From Cryobacterium zongtaii (GTDB lineage Bacteria; Actinomycetota; Actinomycetes; Actinomycetales; Microbacteriaceae), in the NCBI RefSeq assembly GCF_002909375.1, contig NZ_PPXD01000015.1:1-64000 (forward strand): a DNA stretch of 64,000 bases. Direction: 5' to 3'. This document shows, piece after piece, positions 25,386 to 34,461 of this stretch; position 1 is the first letter of the stretch; each line of letters opens with the position of its first letter. The position numbers were made by a program, and so were the translations under genes. The notes under the pieces were generated by a model, which was given only the letters and a program-made list of their open reading frames with translations, ran no database searches and had not been told where the DNA came from.

Positions 25386-26912
25386 TCAGGCCAGGGGCAG
25401 CGCCACGCGGAAGCTGGTGCGCCCCGGCCGACTGTCCACCGTGACTTCGCCGTCGTGGGCCAGAACCACGGCCTGCACGATGGCCAAGCCGAGACCGGTG
25501 CTGCCTCCGGTACCGCGGAACCTGGAGCTGTCGCCTCGGGCGAACCTCTCGAACAGGGTCTCCTGCAGGTTCTCCGGGATGCCGGGACCGTCGTCGGTCA
25601 CGGTGACCACGGCGTCTGGCCCCTCGACGCCGAGCGCCACCTGCACCCGGGTGCCCGCGTCGGTGTGCACGCGGGCGTTGGCCAGCAGGTTCGCGAAAAC
25701 CTGGTGCAGGCGCGGACCGTCGCCGGCCGCCAGCACAGGCTCTTCGGGCAGGTCGAGGTCCCAGCTGTGGTCCCGGCCGGCCGCGTGGGCGTCGCTGACC
25801 ACGTCGACGAGCAGCATGGTGAGGTCCACGGGTTCCCGTTCCAGCTCGCGACCCTCGTCCAGGCGGGCGAGCAGCAGCAGGTCTTCGACGAGACCGGTCA
25901 TCCGCACCGACTCCGACTCGATGCGCCCGAGAGCGTGGATGGCGTCCGGCGGCAGTTCCTGGCCGCTGCGCCGGGTGAGCTCGGAGTAGCCGCGGATCGA
26001 CGCGAGCGGGGTGCGCAGTTCGTGGCTGGCATCCGCCACGAACTGGCGCACCTTGTTCTCGCTGGCCTGCCGGGTTTCCAGGGCGATGTCGACGTGGTCG
26101 AGCATCCGGTTGAGCGCTGAGCCCACCCGGCCGACCTCGGTGCGGGGGTCGGTGTCCGCGGCCGGAACCCTGTCGACGAGCAGCACCTCGCCGCGGTCCA
26201 GTGGCAGTTCGGAGACCCGGGTGGCCGTGGCCGTCACCCGCTGCAGCGGACGCAGGGCCAGACGCACTATCGCGGTGGCGAGGAACGCCGCCAGCACGAG
26301 GCCGGCCAGCGACACGACGGCGATGATGAGCGCCAATTGGGTGGCGGTGCCGGTCACCGAGGACACGGGCAGACCGACAAGGTAGAGGGCGCCGGTGCGC
26401 GCGGCCTGCGCGAGGACCCGGTACTCGCCCACGTCGCCGCCGAGATCCACACTGAACGGGACCGACGTGCGCCCCTCCTGCACCGCGGCGTCGAGTTCGG
26501 TGAGCAATTGGGTGATCTGGTCGTTGCTCAGAGCCACGACGGCGCCGGTGTCGTCGGTGTAGCCCGCCGTGACGGCACTGCCGTCGTAGACCAGGGCGAG
26601 GGTGCTCGGCGGTTGAGAGGGCCCGTTGAGGACCTCGCTGGCCGTGGGCGTGCCGGCGTTGAAGTCGGTGCCGGTCGGCCGTCCGCCGCCGACGACCACG
26701 CTGGAGCGTTCGGCCACACTCTCCACCTGCTGGTCGAGGCCGTCCATCAGGTTGGCGCTGAGGATGGCCACGCTCACCACCCCGATGACCAGGCTGACAA
26801 GGGCAAGCAGGCCCACCACGGCCACAACCAGTCGGCGGCGCAGGGTCCAGGGGGCCCGGCCGCTGCGGGTCGGGATGATGGGGGTGTCGCCGACGGGTGC
26901 TCCGGGTTTCAT
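25386..26912 (-). CDS. sensor histidine kinase, two-component system
   Basis: The 508-residue membrane kinase has a first helix at LVVAVVGLLALVSLVIGVVSV (about residues 28-48), an extracellular sensor region of about 130 residues, a second helix (LALIIAVVSLAGLVLAAFLAT), a HAMP linker, the phospho-acceptor box ADASHELRTPLASIRGYSE (H297), and an ATPase domain with N box NLLANARVH, G1 DDGPGIP and G2 GSTGLGLAI. Its ATG overlaps the last base of the response-regulator stop. The pair neighbours a MacB-like exporter with shared DNA repeats, so it may sense envelope or antibiotic stress. Confidence 0.92.
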   Translation of the reverse strand: MKPGAPVGDTPIIPTRSGRAPWTLRRRLVVAVVGLLALVSLVIGVVSVAILSANLMDGLDQQVESVAERSSVVVGGGRPTGTDFNAGTPTASEVLNGPSQPPSTLALVYDGSAVTAGYTDDTGAVVALSNDQITQLLTELDAAVQEGRTSVPFSVDLGGDVGEYRVLAQAARTGALYLVGLPVSSVTGTATQLALIIAVVSLAGLVLAAFLATAIVRLALRPLQRVTATATRVSELPLDRGEVLLVDRVPAADTDPRTEVGRVGSALNRMLDHVDIALETRQASENKVRQFVADASHELRTPLASIRGYSELTRRSGQELPPDAIHALGRIESESVRMTGLVEDLLLLARLDEGRELEREPVDLTMLLVDVVSDAHAAGRDHSWDLDLPEEPVLAAGDGPRLHQVFANLLANARVHTDAGTRVQVALGVEGPDAVVTVTDDGPGIPENLQETLFERFARGDSSRFRGTGGSTGLGLAIVQAVVLAHDGEVTVDSRPGRTSFRVALPLA

Positions 26913-27658
26913 CAGGCGATCTTCAGCATGTAACCGGCGCCGCGCACGGTATGGATCATCGGCTCGCGACCGGCGTCCACCTTCTTGCGCAAATAGGAAA
27001 TGTAGATCTCCACCACCGACGACTTGCCGCCGAAGTCGTAACTCCAGACCCTGTCGAGGATCTGGGCCTTGCTGAGCACCCGGCGCGGGTTGCGCATCAG
27101 GAAACGCAGCAGTTCGAACTCGGTCGCGGTCAGCTCGATCTGTTCGCCCGCGCGGAACACCTCGTAGCTGTCCTCGTCGAGGGTGAGGTCGCCCACCGTG
27201 ATGCGGGGGTCGCTGGAGTCGGAGACGGCCATCGTGGAGCGCCGGATGAGGCCGCGGAGCCTGGCGACGACCTCTTCCAGGCTGAACGGCTTGGTGACGT
27301 AGTCGTCGCCGCCGGCGGTGAGACCGGCGATGCGGTCGTCGAGCGAGTCCTTGGCGGTGAGAAAGAGCACCGGCGTTTGGTAGCCATCCGCCCGCAGCCG
27401 CTGGAGCACCTGCAGACCATCGATGTCGGGCAGCATGATGTCGAGCACGATGGCGTCCGGCCGGAACTCCCGCGCCAGGGTGAGCGCGGCCCGGCCCTCC
27501 CCGGCCGTGCGCACCTCCCAGCCCTCGTAGCGGAGGGCCATCGAGAGCAGGTCGGTGAGGGTGGGTTCGTCGTCGACGACGAGCACCCGGATCGGGGAGC
27601 CGTCGGCCTTGCGAAGGCGTGGTCCGTGGGTCGGCTGCTCGTTGGTTCGGGTGCTCAT
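26912..27658 (-). CDS. OmpR/PhoB-family response regulator
   Basis: The 248-residue protein has a receiver domain (RVLVVDDEPTLTDLLSMAL, phospho-acceptor D73 in VLDIMLPDIDG, and switch residues in FLTAKDSLDD) and an OmpR-type winged helix (ELTATEFELLRFLMRNPRRVLS to ISYLRKKVDAGREPMIHTVRGAGYML). ATG 27658 is chosen over 27754, because the extra upstream residues do not match the family. It is co-transcribed with the kinase. Paired CATAG repeats spaced 11 bases lie in its own promoter and in that of the divergent exporter. Confidence 0.92.
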   Translation of the reverse strand: MSTRTNEQPTHGPRLRKADGSPIRVLVVDDEPTLTDLLSMALRYEGWEVRTAGEGRAALTLAREFRPDAIVLDIMLPDIDGLQVLQRLRADGYQTPVLFLTAKDSLDDRIAGLTAGGDDYVTKPFSLEEVVARLRGLIRRSTMAVSDSSDPRITVGDLTLDEDSYEVFRAGEQIELTATEFELLRFLMRNPRRVLSKAQILDRVWSYDFGGKSSVVEIYISYLRKKVDAGREPMIHTVRGAGYMLKIA

Positions 27659-27681
27659 GCTCCGAAGTATCCCCGCCTTTC

Positions 27682-27697
27682 CTATGAACCGGCTATG
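27682..27697 (-). promoter_or_regulatory. response-regulator box (two CATAG repeats, 11-bp spacing) before its own gene
   Basis: On the minus strand CATAG occurs at 27697-27693 and at 27686-27682, one helical turn apart (CATAGCCGGTTCATAG). Head-to-tail repeats at this spacing are the usual site of OmpR-family dimers. It lies 24 bases upstream of the response-regulator ATG. Confidence 0.6.
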
Positions 27698-27752
27698 CGC
27701 CGCCCACGACGATCCTGAGAGAGCGGGACCCTGCGGCCTTCTGGGCGTATTC

Positions 27753-27784
27753 ATAGGCAGGCCATAGTGCAGCCATAACCGGGC
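27753..27784 (+). promoter_or_regulatory. response-regulator box (three CATAG-like repeats, 11-bp spacing) before the exporter
   Basis: CATAG at 27753 and 27764 and CATAA at 27775 form three direct repeats with an exact 11-base period. The site is 55-87 bases upstream of the exporter permease start (27840), a typical activator position. The same repeat precedes the divergent response-regulator gene. Confidence 0.65.
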
Positions 27785-27839
27785 TCCTTAGCTTCGAAGG
27801 CAACGGCGGGAACCTCCCTGCCGCCGGACTGGAGAATCG

Positions 27840-29318
27840 ATGTTTGTCACGTATCTGCGACGAGAGCTGGCGGGTCGCCGCAAGCAGACCGCCATCGTCG
27901 CCATCGGCATGGCCCTCGCCATCGCCCTGGTCATTATCGTCAACGCAGTGTCGAGCGGAGTACAGCTGGCACAGTCCACCGTGCTGGCCTCGGTCTACGG
28001 CGTCGGCACCGACATCACCGTCAGCCAGACCCCGGCCGCGCCCACCGAGGGCGAAGCAGGCGCCGGCGGGCCGGCGAACTTCGACTTCGGCGCGGATGCC
28101 GGCGCCACCGCCGACGGGACCACCACCGTCAGCCAGTCCAGGCTCTCCGTCGACCGGGGCACCACCGCGTTCGACGCCACGGCGCTGGACACCGTCGGCG
28201 GCATCGACAACGTCTCCGCCGCCGCCGCGACCCTGTCGCTGAGCAACACCACCTTCGACGGCGCCCTGCCCGATTTCTCCGCCGGGACACCGCAGACCGG
28301 GGACGACGCGGCCGGCGGAACCCCGCCCAGCGGTGGACCCGACGGTGCCGGCGGCAGCTCCTTCAGCGTCGATTCCTTCACAGTGCTGGGCCTGGACCCG
28401 GCCGCTGAGGCCGTCGGGCCCCTCTCGGCCGTGAGCCTCACGGATGGACGCAGCCTGGAGACCACTGACGCCGGCACCAATGTCGCCGTCCTCGACGCCG
28501 ACTACGCCACCACCGCCGAACTCGTCGTGGGCGACACCGTCGCCATCGCGGACACCGACTTCACCGTGGTCGGCCTGGTCACGGCCTCCTCGGCGGATGC
28601 CGCCACGGCCTCCAACGTCTACATCCCGCTCGACGTCGCCCAGACCCTGTCCGGCCTGACCGATCAGGTCACCGACATCTACGTGCAGGCCGCGTCCTCC
28701 ACCGACATCGAGCAGATCCAGGCCGACGTCGAGACCGCCCTGCCGGAGGCCACGGTGCAGACCCAGTCCGACCTCGCCTCGAGCGTGTCAGGGTCGCTCT
28801 CCAGCGCCGCCGACCTGGTGAAGAACCTCGGCCTTTGGCTGTCGCTCATCGTGCTCGCGGCGGCGTTCCTGATCGCCATCCTGTTCACGATCTCCGGCGT
28901 CACCCGGCGCACCCGGGAGTTCGGCACCCTCAAGGCGATCGGCTGGTCGAACGGCCGGATCGTACGCCAGGTGGCCGGTGAATCCCTGGTTCAGGGCCTG
29001 ATCGGCGGCGTCGGCGGCATCGCGGTCGGCCTGGCCGGAATCCTGGTGATCAACCTCGCGGCCCCCACGCTCACCGCGGGCGCGGCCACTGCCGACCCGG
29101 CATCCGCCATGGGCGGCCCCGGCGGCAGTGCCGGCGGATTCGGTCAGGCCATGGTGGAAGCCACCACCTCTGACATCGTTCTGCAGGTGCCGGTGACCCT
29201 GTCGGTCATCCTCATCGCCGTCGGTCTCGCCGTGCTCGGCGGTCTGCTCGCCGGCGCGATCGGCGGCTGGCGCGCCTCGCGCCTGAGCCCCTCCGAGGCA
29301 CTGCGCAGCATCGCGTGA
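27840..29318 (+). CDS. MacB/FtsX-like ABC transporter permease
   Basis: The 492-residue protein has one N-terminal helix (TAIVAIGMALAIALVIIVNAV, residues about 18-38), a large Gly/Thr/Ser-rich extracellular MacB-PCD domain, and three C-terminal helices beginning at LGLWLSLIVLAAAFLIAILF (about residue 330). The FtsX motif RTREFGTLKAIGWSNGRIVRQV follows. Such permeases drive substrate extrusion by mechanotransmission. The ATPase gene follows 37 bases later, and the divergent two-component system probably controls both. Confidence 0.88.
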   Translation: MFVTYLRRELAGRRKQTAIVAIGMALAIALVIIVNAVSSGVQLAQSTVLASVYGVGTDITVSQTPAAPTEGEAGAGGPANFDFGADAGATADGTTTVSQSRLSVDRGTTAFDATALDTVGGIDNVSAAAATLSLSNTTFDGALPDFSAGTPQTGDDAAGGTPPSGGPDGAGGSSFSVDSFTVLGLDPAAEAVGPLSAVSLTDGRSLETTDAGTNVAVLDADYATTAELVVGDTVAIADTDFTVVGLVTASSADAATASNVYIPLDVAQTLSGLTDQVTDIYVQAASSTDIEQIQADVETALPEATVQTQSDLASSVSGSLSSAADLVKNLGLWLSLIVLAAAFLIAILFTISGVTRRTREFGTLKAIGWSNGRIVRQVAGESLVQGLIGGVGGIAVGLAGILVINLAAPTLTAGAATADPASAMGGPGGSAGGFGQAMVEATTSDIVLQVPVTLSVILIAVGLAVLGGLLAGAIGGWRASRLSPSEALRSIA

Positions 29319-29355
29319 CCCCCTCCGTCGAATTCATCACCAGAAGTGAGCTCCC

Positions 29356-30027
29356 ATGTATGAACTGACCAATGTCACCAAGAAATACGACCAGGGCAAG
29401 CGCTCGGTCACGGCCCTGAACAAGGTCACCCTGTCCATTCCGGATGGACAGATGGTCGCCATCCAAGGGCCGACCGGCGGCGGAAAGTCCACGCTGCTGC
29501 AAATGCTGGGCGCCCTCGACCGGCCCACCGAGGGCACCATCGAGTTGGGCAGTGCGGATCTGTCCAAGCTCGGCCAGGGGCCGTTGGGGGAAATCCGGGC
29601 GCGCGAGATCGGCTTCGTGTTCCAGGGTTTCAACCTGATCCCCACCCTGACCGCGCAGGAGAACGTGGAGACCGCGCTCGCGCCGCTCGGGGTTCCCACG
29701 GCGGAGCGCATCTCGCGGGCCGCGGCGGCGCTCGACTCCGTCGGGCTCGGCGAGCGCGGCAGCCACCTGCCCGCGGAGCTCTCCGGTGGCCAGCAGCAGC
29801 GCGTCGCGATCGCCCGCGCCCTGGTCAAGGAGCCCACGGTGCTGCTGGCCGATGAGCCCACCGGGAACCTCGACGAGCAGACCCGTGACGAGATCATGGA
29901 CTTGCTCGAGGGCCTGTGGCGGGCGAAGGGGCTGACCCTGATCGTGGTCACCCACGATTCGGCTGTCGCCAAGCGTGCGCAGAGGCGCCTCTTGATCAAG
30001 CAGGGTGTGGTCAAGGACCTCGGCTGA
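29356..30027 (+). CDS. MacB/LolD-like ABC transporter ATPase
   Basis: The 223-residue ATPase is complete: Walker A GPTGGGKST (about residues 38-46), Q-loop VFQGFNLIPTLTAQENVE, signature LSGGQQQRVAIARAL, Walker B VLLADEPTGNLD and switch VVTHDS. It powers the FtsX-like permease encoded just upstream. ATG 29356 has AAGTGAG upstream. The pair resembles antimicrobial-peptide or cell-envelope stress exporters; substrate is not visible. Confidence 0.92.
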   Translation: MYELTNVTKKYDQGKRSVTALNKVTLSIPDGQMVAIQGPTGGGKSTLLQMLGALDRPTEGTIELGSADLSKLGQGPLGEIRAREIGFVFQGFNLIPTLTAQENVETALAPLGVPTAERISRAAAALDSVGLGERGSHLPAELSGGQQQRVAIARALVKEPTVLLADEPTGNLDEQTRDEIMDLLEGLWRAKGLTLIVVTHDSAVAKRAQRRLLIKQGVVKDLG

Positions 30028-30054
30028 GGTCCGTGCCGAGCGATCGCGCTGAGT

Positions 30055-30080
30055 CGGCGGATGCCATCTGGAATCCGCCG
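30055..30080. terminator. bidirectional terminator between convergent operons
   Basis: CGGCGGAT (30055-30062) pairs with ATCCGCCG (30073-30080), with further GCCGAG/CTCGGC pairing outside. It lies between the ATPase stop (30027) and the end of the GH43 gene (30089). Confidence 0.55.
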
Positions 30081-30088
30081 GCTCGGCG

Positions 30089-31078
30089 TCAGGCCGGTGG
30101 GACCACCGTCGGGCGCCCGTCGACCCAGTCAAGCTGCAGAACGCTCATCCCCCGGTAGACGTAGGCCGGATCCCAGGAGTGCAACACGATCTGGTCACCA
30201 CCGGGCTGGTCCGGGCCCGGGGAGACCACGTCCTGACCGCCAGGGCCGAGATAGCGGTCGCCGGAACTCTCCGTACTGAAGAGCGGTTCGGCACCGTTCG
30301 TGTAGGGCCCCTGGAGTGTCGGCGCCGTGGCGAAACCCATGGCGTAACTGTCATCGGCGTAACTGTTCGCCGAGTAGAAGAGCACGTACTCGTCGTCATG
30401 ACGGATCAGGATCGGCGCCTCCACCACGGTGCCGTGCCACTCCTCCGACTGCTTGATGAGCCTGGTCGGTTCGCCGGTCAGTGTGCGGCCGTCGGGCGAG
30501 AGCGGTGACAGCTGCAGCCAGGTATCCAGGGAGCAACAGTTGCCGTCGTTCTTCCAGAGCAGCCATCTACTCCCGTCCGCATCGACGAATGCGCCGGCGT
30601 CAATCGCGCCTCCCTCGCCGGTCGGGCAGATCAACGGCACCGTCGATGTTGCCACGAACGGGCCGGTGGCCGATGCGGCGCTGGCGACGCCGATGCACTG
30701 CAGGCCTGAGGCCCTGTCGGCGGCGGTGAAGTAGAGCAGGAAGGTGCCATCCGGACCAGAGGTCACCTCTGGCGCCCAGGTCCTCCCGGTGTCGGCCCAG
30801 TCCGGGAGGTCAGGGAAAACGTCGCCGTCCTGCACCTCCCACGACTGGAGATCGGTGGAGGTGGCGAATTGGACATTTGCGGTGAGCGAATTGGTGGCGT
30901 ACGCGTAGTAGCTGTCACCGACCAGCAGCACATCCGGGTCGGGAAAATCCTGGTCTATCGCGAAGGCTGCCGGCACGTCGGTTGCGGCGGCATCCAGAGA
31001 CCCGGCCGGCCCACAACCGCCGAGGAACGCCACCGCCGCACACACGAGGACAGAGGCGCCGGCCCGCCGCAGACTCAC
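30089..31078 (-). CDS. glycoside hydrolase family 43-like lipoprotein
   Basis: The 329-residue protein has a lipoprotein signal (LVCAAVAFLGGC, Cys at about 22) and a five-bladed beta-propeller pattern of GH43: the first-blade catalytic base in FPDPDVLLVGDSYYAYAT (D at about 48), TWAPEVTSGPDGTFLLYFTA, and the acid candidate in GTVVEAPILIRHDDEYVLFYS. These enzymes cut arabinofuranosides, xylosides or galactans. GTG 31078 overlaps the stop of the upstream permease (GTGA), so it is the last gene of the importer operon 30089-34210 and probably trims oligosaccharides outside the membrane. Confidence 0.78.
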   Translation of the reverse strand: MSLRRAGASVLVCAAVAFLGGCGPAGSLDAAATDVPAAFAIDQDFPDPDVLLVGDSYYAYATNSLTANVQFATSTDLQSWEVQDGDVFPDLPDWADTGRTWAPEVTSGPDGTFLLYFTAADRASGLQCIGVASAASATGPFVATSTVPLICPTGEGGAIDAGAFVDADGSRWLLWKNDGNCCSLDTWLQLSPLSPDGRTLTGEPTRLIKQSEEWHGTVVEAPILIRHDDEYVLFYSANSYADDSYAMGFATAPTLQGPYTNGAEPLFSTESSGDRYLGPGGQDVVSPGPDQPGGDQIVLHSWDPAYVYRGMSVLQLDWVDGRPTVVPPA

Positions 31079-31929
31079 CCCTTCACGCCCGAGCTGGCGA
31101 CACTTTCAACGATTTGCTTCTGGGCCAGCGAGAACAGCACGAGCACCGGGACCGAAGCGATGACCGCGCCGGCCATGACGATACTGAAGTGAGTGGAATA
31201 GGCGCCCTGCAATTGGGACAGGCCGGGCTGCAGGGTGAGGTTCTCCGGGCTCAGCAGAACGTAGATGGGCCACAGGAAGTCATTCCAGTTGCCGAGAAAG
31301 GTCAGAATTGCCAGCGTCGACAGCGCGGGCTTGGCCAGCGGCAGCACGATCTGGAGGAAGATCCTGATATCCCCGGCCCCGTCGATACGCGCGGCTTCCT
31401 CGATCTCGGTCGGCAGCCCGACGAAGAACTGGCGCAGGAAGAAGATGCCGAAGGCACCGGCCGCGCCGGGGACGGAGACCGCCCACAGGGTGTCGAGCCA
31501 ACCGAGGTTCTGCACGATCAGGTAATTGGGAATGAGGAAGATCACCGGCGGCACCAGGAGGGTGCCGATGATGAGCCCGAAGATGAACTTCTTTCCCTTG
31601 AATTCCAGCCGCGCGAGCGCGTAGGCGCCCATCGAGGCGGTCACCAGCACGATCACGGTCTGCAGCGTGGCCGCGACGAGGCTATTGAGCAGCCAGCGGA
31701 AGATCGGCTGTTGGCCGCTGGCCAGAGTCCCGTACGCGTCGACTGAAAACGGGTTCGGAAGGATTGAATACGGATTCGAGATGACATCGGTGTCGGTCTT
31801 GAATGAGGTGATCACGATCCAGACGAGGGGCAGGATGATCGTGAGGGCGACGACGATCAGCGCGGCGTAGAGGGCACCACGCCGAAGGCGTGCGGGTCCC
31901 GACACCCGTCGCGGAGTGAGAGTAGTCAT
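31075..31929 (-). CDS. carbohydrate ABC transporter permease, MalG type
   Basis: The 284-residue protein has six helices beginning at GALYAALIVVALTIILPLVWI (about residues 18-38) and the EAA loop EIEEAARIDGAGDIRIFLQIVLP (about residues 183-205). ATG 31929 has AAGGAT 8 bases upstream. It lies 9 bases after the MalF-type partner and overlaps the GH43 gene. It is part of a CUT1 importer without a local ATPase. Confidence 0.88.
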   Translation of the reverse strand: MTTLTPRRVSGPARLRRGALYAALIVVALTIILPLVWIVITSFKTDTDVISNPYSILPNPFSVDAYGTLASGQQPIFRWLLNSLVAATLQTVIVLVTASMGAYALARLEFKGKKFIFGLIIGTLLVPPVIFLIPNYLIVQNLGWLDTLWAVSVPGAAGAFGIFFLRQFFVGLPTEIEEAARIDGAGDIRIFLQIVLPLAKPALSTLAILTFLGNWNDFLWPIYVLLSPENLTLQPGLSQLQGAYSTHFSIVMAGAVIASVPVLVLFSLAQKQIVESVASSGVKG

Positions 31930-31938
31930 CGATGATCC

Positions 31939-32901
31939 TTAGGGTTTGTCCCGCTGAAGGCGGAAGTTGATCACGCTGATGATCGCCAGGAAGGCGAAGA
32001 GCACGTAGCTCATGGCCGCCGCTGCCGCCATGTTGTTCTGCGAGAGCCCCTGGTCGGAGATGTACATGATCGCCGTGCGGGTCTGGTTGGCCGGCCCACC
32101 CTTGGTGAGCAGGTAGGACTGCCCGAACATGTTCGCGGACGCCAGGATCGTGGTGGTGCTGACGAAGAGCATCACCGGTCGCAGTCCAGGCAGGGTGACG
32201 TTCCAGAACTTGCGGATCGCCCCCGCGCCGTCGAGCGCGGCCGCTTCGTAGAGGTCGGTGTTGATGCCCTTGAGACCGGCGAGCAGGATGACGGCGTTGA
32301 ACCCCAGAGTCCACCAGACGGTCACGCCCACCAGCGAGACCCACGCCCACGGCACGTCGACGGTCCAGGGGATGTCGGAGGGGAGACCGATCAGGCCGAG
32401 GAGGTGGTTGATCATGCCCGACTGCGTGTCGAGCATGTACTTCCAGATCACTCCGATCACCGCGACACCCAGAACGAACGGTGCGAAGAAGATCGCCCGG
32501 AACACGGTTCCGCCGGCAATTTTCTGGTTGAGCAGCAGCGCCACACCGAGGGGGATCACGAGCAGGAAGGGAACGCTCGCCACCGTGAAGATCCCGGTGG
32601 CACCCAGGCTCTGCCAGAAATCGCCGAAGAAGACCGAACCCGGCGTGACGAGATCGATGTAATTCTGCAGCCCGATGAACGACTGCTCGGTCTTATAGGG
32701 GCTCCAGTCGGTGACGCTGATCCAGACTCCGAAGACCGCGGGACCGACCACGAAGGTAGCGAAGAGAACGAGGAACGGAGCCAGGAAGGCATAGGCCGTC
32801 CAGGTTCGCCTGCGGGTCCCCGACCCCCCGGCGCTCGCGCGCCGAGGGGCAGGGATCGGGGTCGCCACGGCGGTCGGGGGGAGGGGTGCCAGACTAGTCA
32901 C
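31939..32901 (-). CDS. carbohydrate ABC transporter permease, MalF type
   Basis: The 320-residue protein has a Pro/Ala-rich, basic N-terminus, a first helix at WTAYAFLAPFLVLFATFVVGP (about residues 34-54), and EAA loop DLYEAAALDGAGAIRKFWNVTLP (about residues 236-258). GTG 32901 lies inside the end of the binding-protein gene (8-base overlap), indicating tight coupling. No hairpin separates it from the binding protein, unlike the other two importer operons here. Confidence 0.88.
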   Translation of the reverse strand: MTSLAPLPPTAVATPIPAPRRASAGGSGTRRRTWTAYAFLAPFLVLFATFVVGPAVFGVWISVTDWSPYKTEQSFIGLQNYIDLVTPGSVFFGDFWQSLGATGIFTVASVPFLLVIPLGVALLLNQKIAGGTVFRAIFFAPFVLGVAVIGVIWKYMLDTQSGMINHLLGLIGLPSDIPWTVDVPWAWVSLVGVTVWWTLGFNAVILLAGLKGINTDLYEAAALDGAGAIRKFWNVTLPGLRPVMLFVSTTTILASANMFGQSYLLTKGGPANQTRTAIMYISDQGLSQNNMAAAAAMSYVLFAFLAIISVINFRLQRDKP

Positions 32902-34210
32902 CGTACTTCGCCTCGTTCTGCTTCAGGATCGCGTCGGCCTGCTTGGCCGCGTCGTCGAGAGCATCCGCGGGTGATTTCTTGCCGGTCAGCGCCTCGTTGA
33001 GCGCGGTGGTGATGAGCGCGTTCGCGGCGGTGATGCCCGGCGCGCTGGTCTCGTAGTGCGCGTAGGGAAGCTCATCGATGAAGGTCGCGAGGTTGGGGTA
33101 CGCCTCGATCAGGGCGGGGTCGTTACGAACGTCATTTGCTGCGGGCAGCTCACCGGTTTCGGCCCAACCGCTGGAGTTCTCGTTCATCCACTTGACGAAG
33201 GTCGCTGCTGCGGAGGTCTTGTTGGCGTCCTGGCCCTTGTTGTTCAGGAACATCCAGTGGGTCGAGCTCGACCAAACGGCCTTCTCGGTTCCGATCTGGG
33301 GAACCGGTGCCGCTGTCCAGTCCAGCGCGTCGAACGCCTCATTGGTCGTTTGCCAGACGCCATTCCAGTTGTAAGCGGTCTGCCCGGAGAGCAGGCCCTT
33401 GATGTTGCCGTCCTGGGCCACATTCGCGGGGCTGTAGCCCTGGTCGATCAGGTCGGTCATGTGAGTGAGGGCCTGCACGCCGGCCTCGGAGTTGAAGGTC
33501 GCCTTGGTCACATCGTCGTTGTACAGGTCGCCACCGAACTGCCAGAGCAGGGACTGGAACTCGAAGGTGCCGGTGAAGACGTAGCCGTCGACCCACTCGC
33601 CCTGGATGCCTGCTGCCTTCAGTGTCTCGAGTGCGGCCATGTAGCCGTCCTTGTCGGCGGGTACCGTCGCGGGGTCGATTCCGGCGGATTTCAGGACATC
33701 GTTGTTGACGTAGAGGCCAAGCGGCGTCACGCTCCAGGGAATCCCGTACTGACTGCCGGAGTATGCGCCGGCGTCCATCAGGCCCTCGGGGAAGTCATCG
33801 GCGGAGTAGCCGAGATCGTCGATGATGGCGTCGGCCTCAAGGAGGAGGCCCTGCGCCGCGTAGGTGGCGACATCGTCACCGTGGGCGACGGCCACGTCGG
33901 GGCCCTTGCCCGCCTTGATGGCCAGCGGCATCTTCTTCGAGATGTCCCCCCACTCCATGGGAACGTTCTTGACCACGATGTTCGGGTGCTCAGAGTTGAA
34001 CTCTTCGACGAGTTTCGGTACGAGAACGGGGGCGGCGCCGCCCGTCCACCCATTCCAGAAGCTGATCGTCACGTCGGGACCGGTGTAGTCCGCGCCGGAC
34101 ACGGCTCCACCACCGGCGCTCGTGCCTCCAGTGCTGCAACCGGCGAGGGCAACCCCCATTCCAACCGCCAAGGTTGCGGCAATCGCGCGACGCGCGAATC
34201 CTTCCTTCAT
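32894..34210 (-). CDS. sugar ABC transporter substrate-binding lipoprotein
   Basis: The 438-residue protein starts MKEGFARRAIAATLAVG with lipobox GVALAGC (Cys at about 25) and a Gly/Ser linker. Segments VTISFWNGWTGGAAPVLVP and GKGPDVAVAHGDDVATYAAQGLL fit family 1 binding proteins. ATG 34210 has AAAGGAGA 6 bases upstream. It heads the importer operon and faces a LacI gene across a 250-base region with an operator. GH43 and GH2 partners suggest a plant hemicellulose or arabinogalactan fragment as ligand. Confidence 0.87.
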   Translation of the reverse strand: MKEGFARRAIAATLAVGMGVALAGCSTGGTSAGGGAVSGADYTGPDVTISFWNGWTGGAAPVLVPKLVEEFNSEHPNIVVKNVPMEWGDISKKMPLAIKAGKGPDVAVAHGDDVATYAAQGLLLEADAIIDDLGYSADDFPEGLMDAGAYSGSQYGIPWSVTPLGLYVNNDVLKSAGIDPATVPADKDGYMAALETLKAAGIQGEWVDGYVFTGTFEFQSLLWQFGGDLYNDDVTKATFNSEAGVQALTHMTDLIDQGYSPANVAQDGNIKGLLSGQTAYNWNGVWQTTNEAFDALDWTAAPVPQIGTEKAVWSSSTHWMFLNNKGQDANKTSAAATFVKWMNENSSGWAETGELPAANDVRNDPALIEAYPNLATFIDELPYAHYETSAPGITAANALITTALNEALTGKKSPADALDDAAKQADAILKQNEAKYGD

Positions 34211-34340
34211 GGTGCTCTCCTTTGAGTAGTCGCCGACTCGCGGCGATGAATGAGTCGGATCAGGTGCCCGGCCGGTGCCGGACCGGGTGATGTGTTCATT
34301 CCGGCACGGCTTCAGAAAGCGGATGATGCGACGGGATAAA

Positions 34341-34356
34341 TTTACAGCGCTAGAAA
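34341..34356. promoter_or_regulatory. LacI operator TTTACAGCGCTAGAAA
   Basis: TTTACAGCGCTAGAAA lies between the binding protein (start 34210) and lacI (start 34462). It differs from the site before the GH2 gene (35530-35545) by two bases and has the AGCGCT centre usual in LacI operators. Confidence 0.65.
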
Positions 34357-34461
34357 GTCATCCGTCAAGCTTCCTTCGCATCACGAAGCAGACGGGCACG
34401 AAGGCTAGAGTCATGGATGAAACCCTCACGCGCCCCCGCAGCGCCGACTCAAGGAGCAGCA

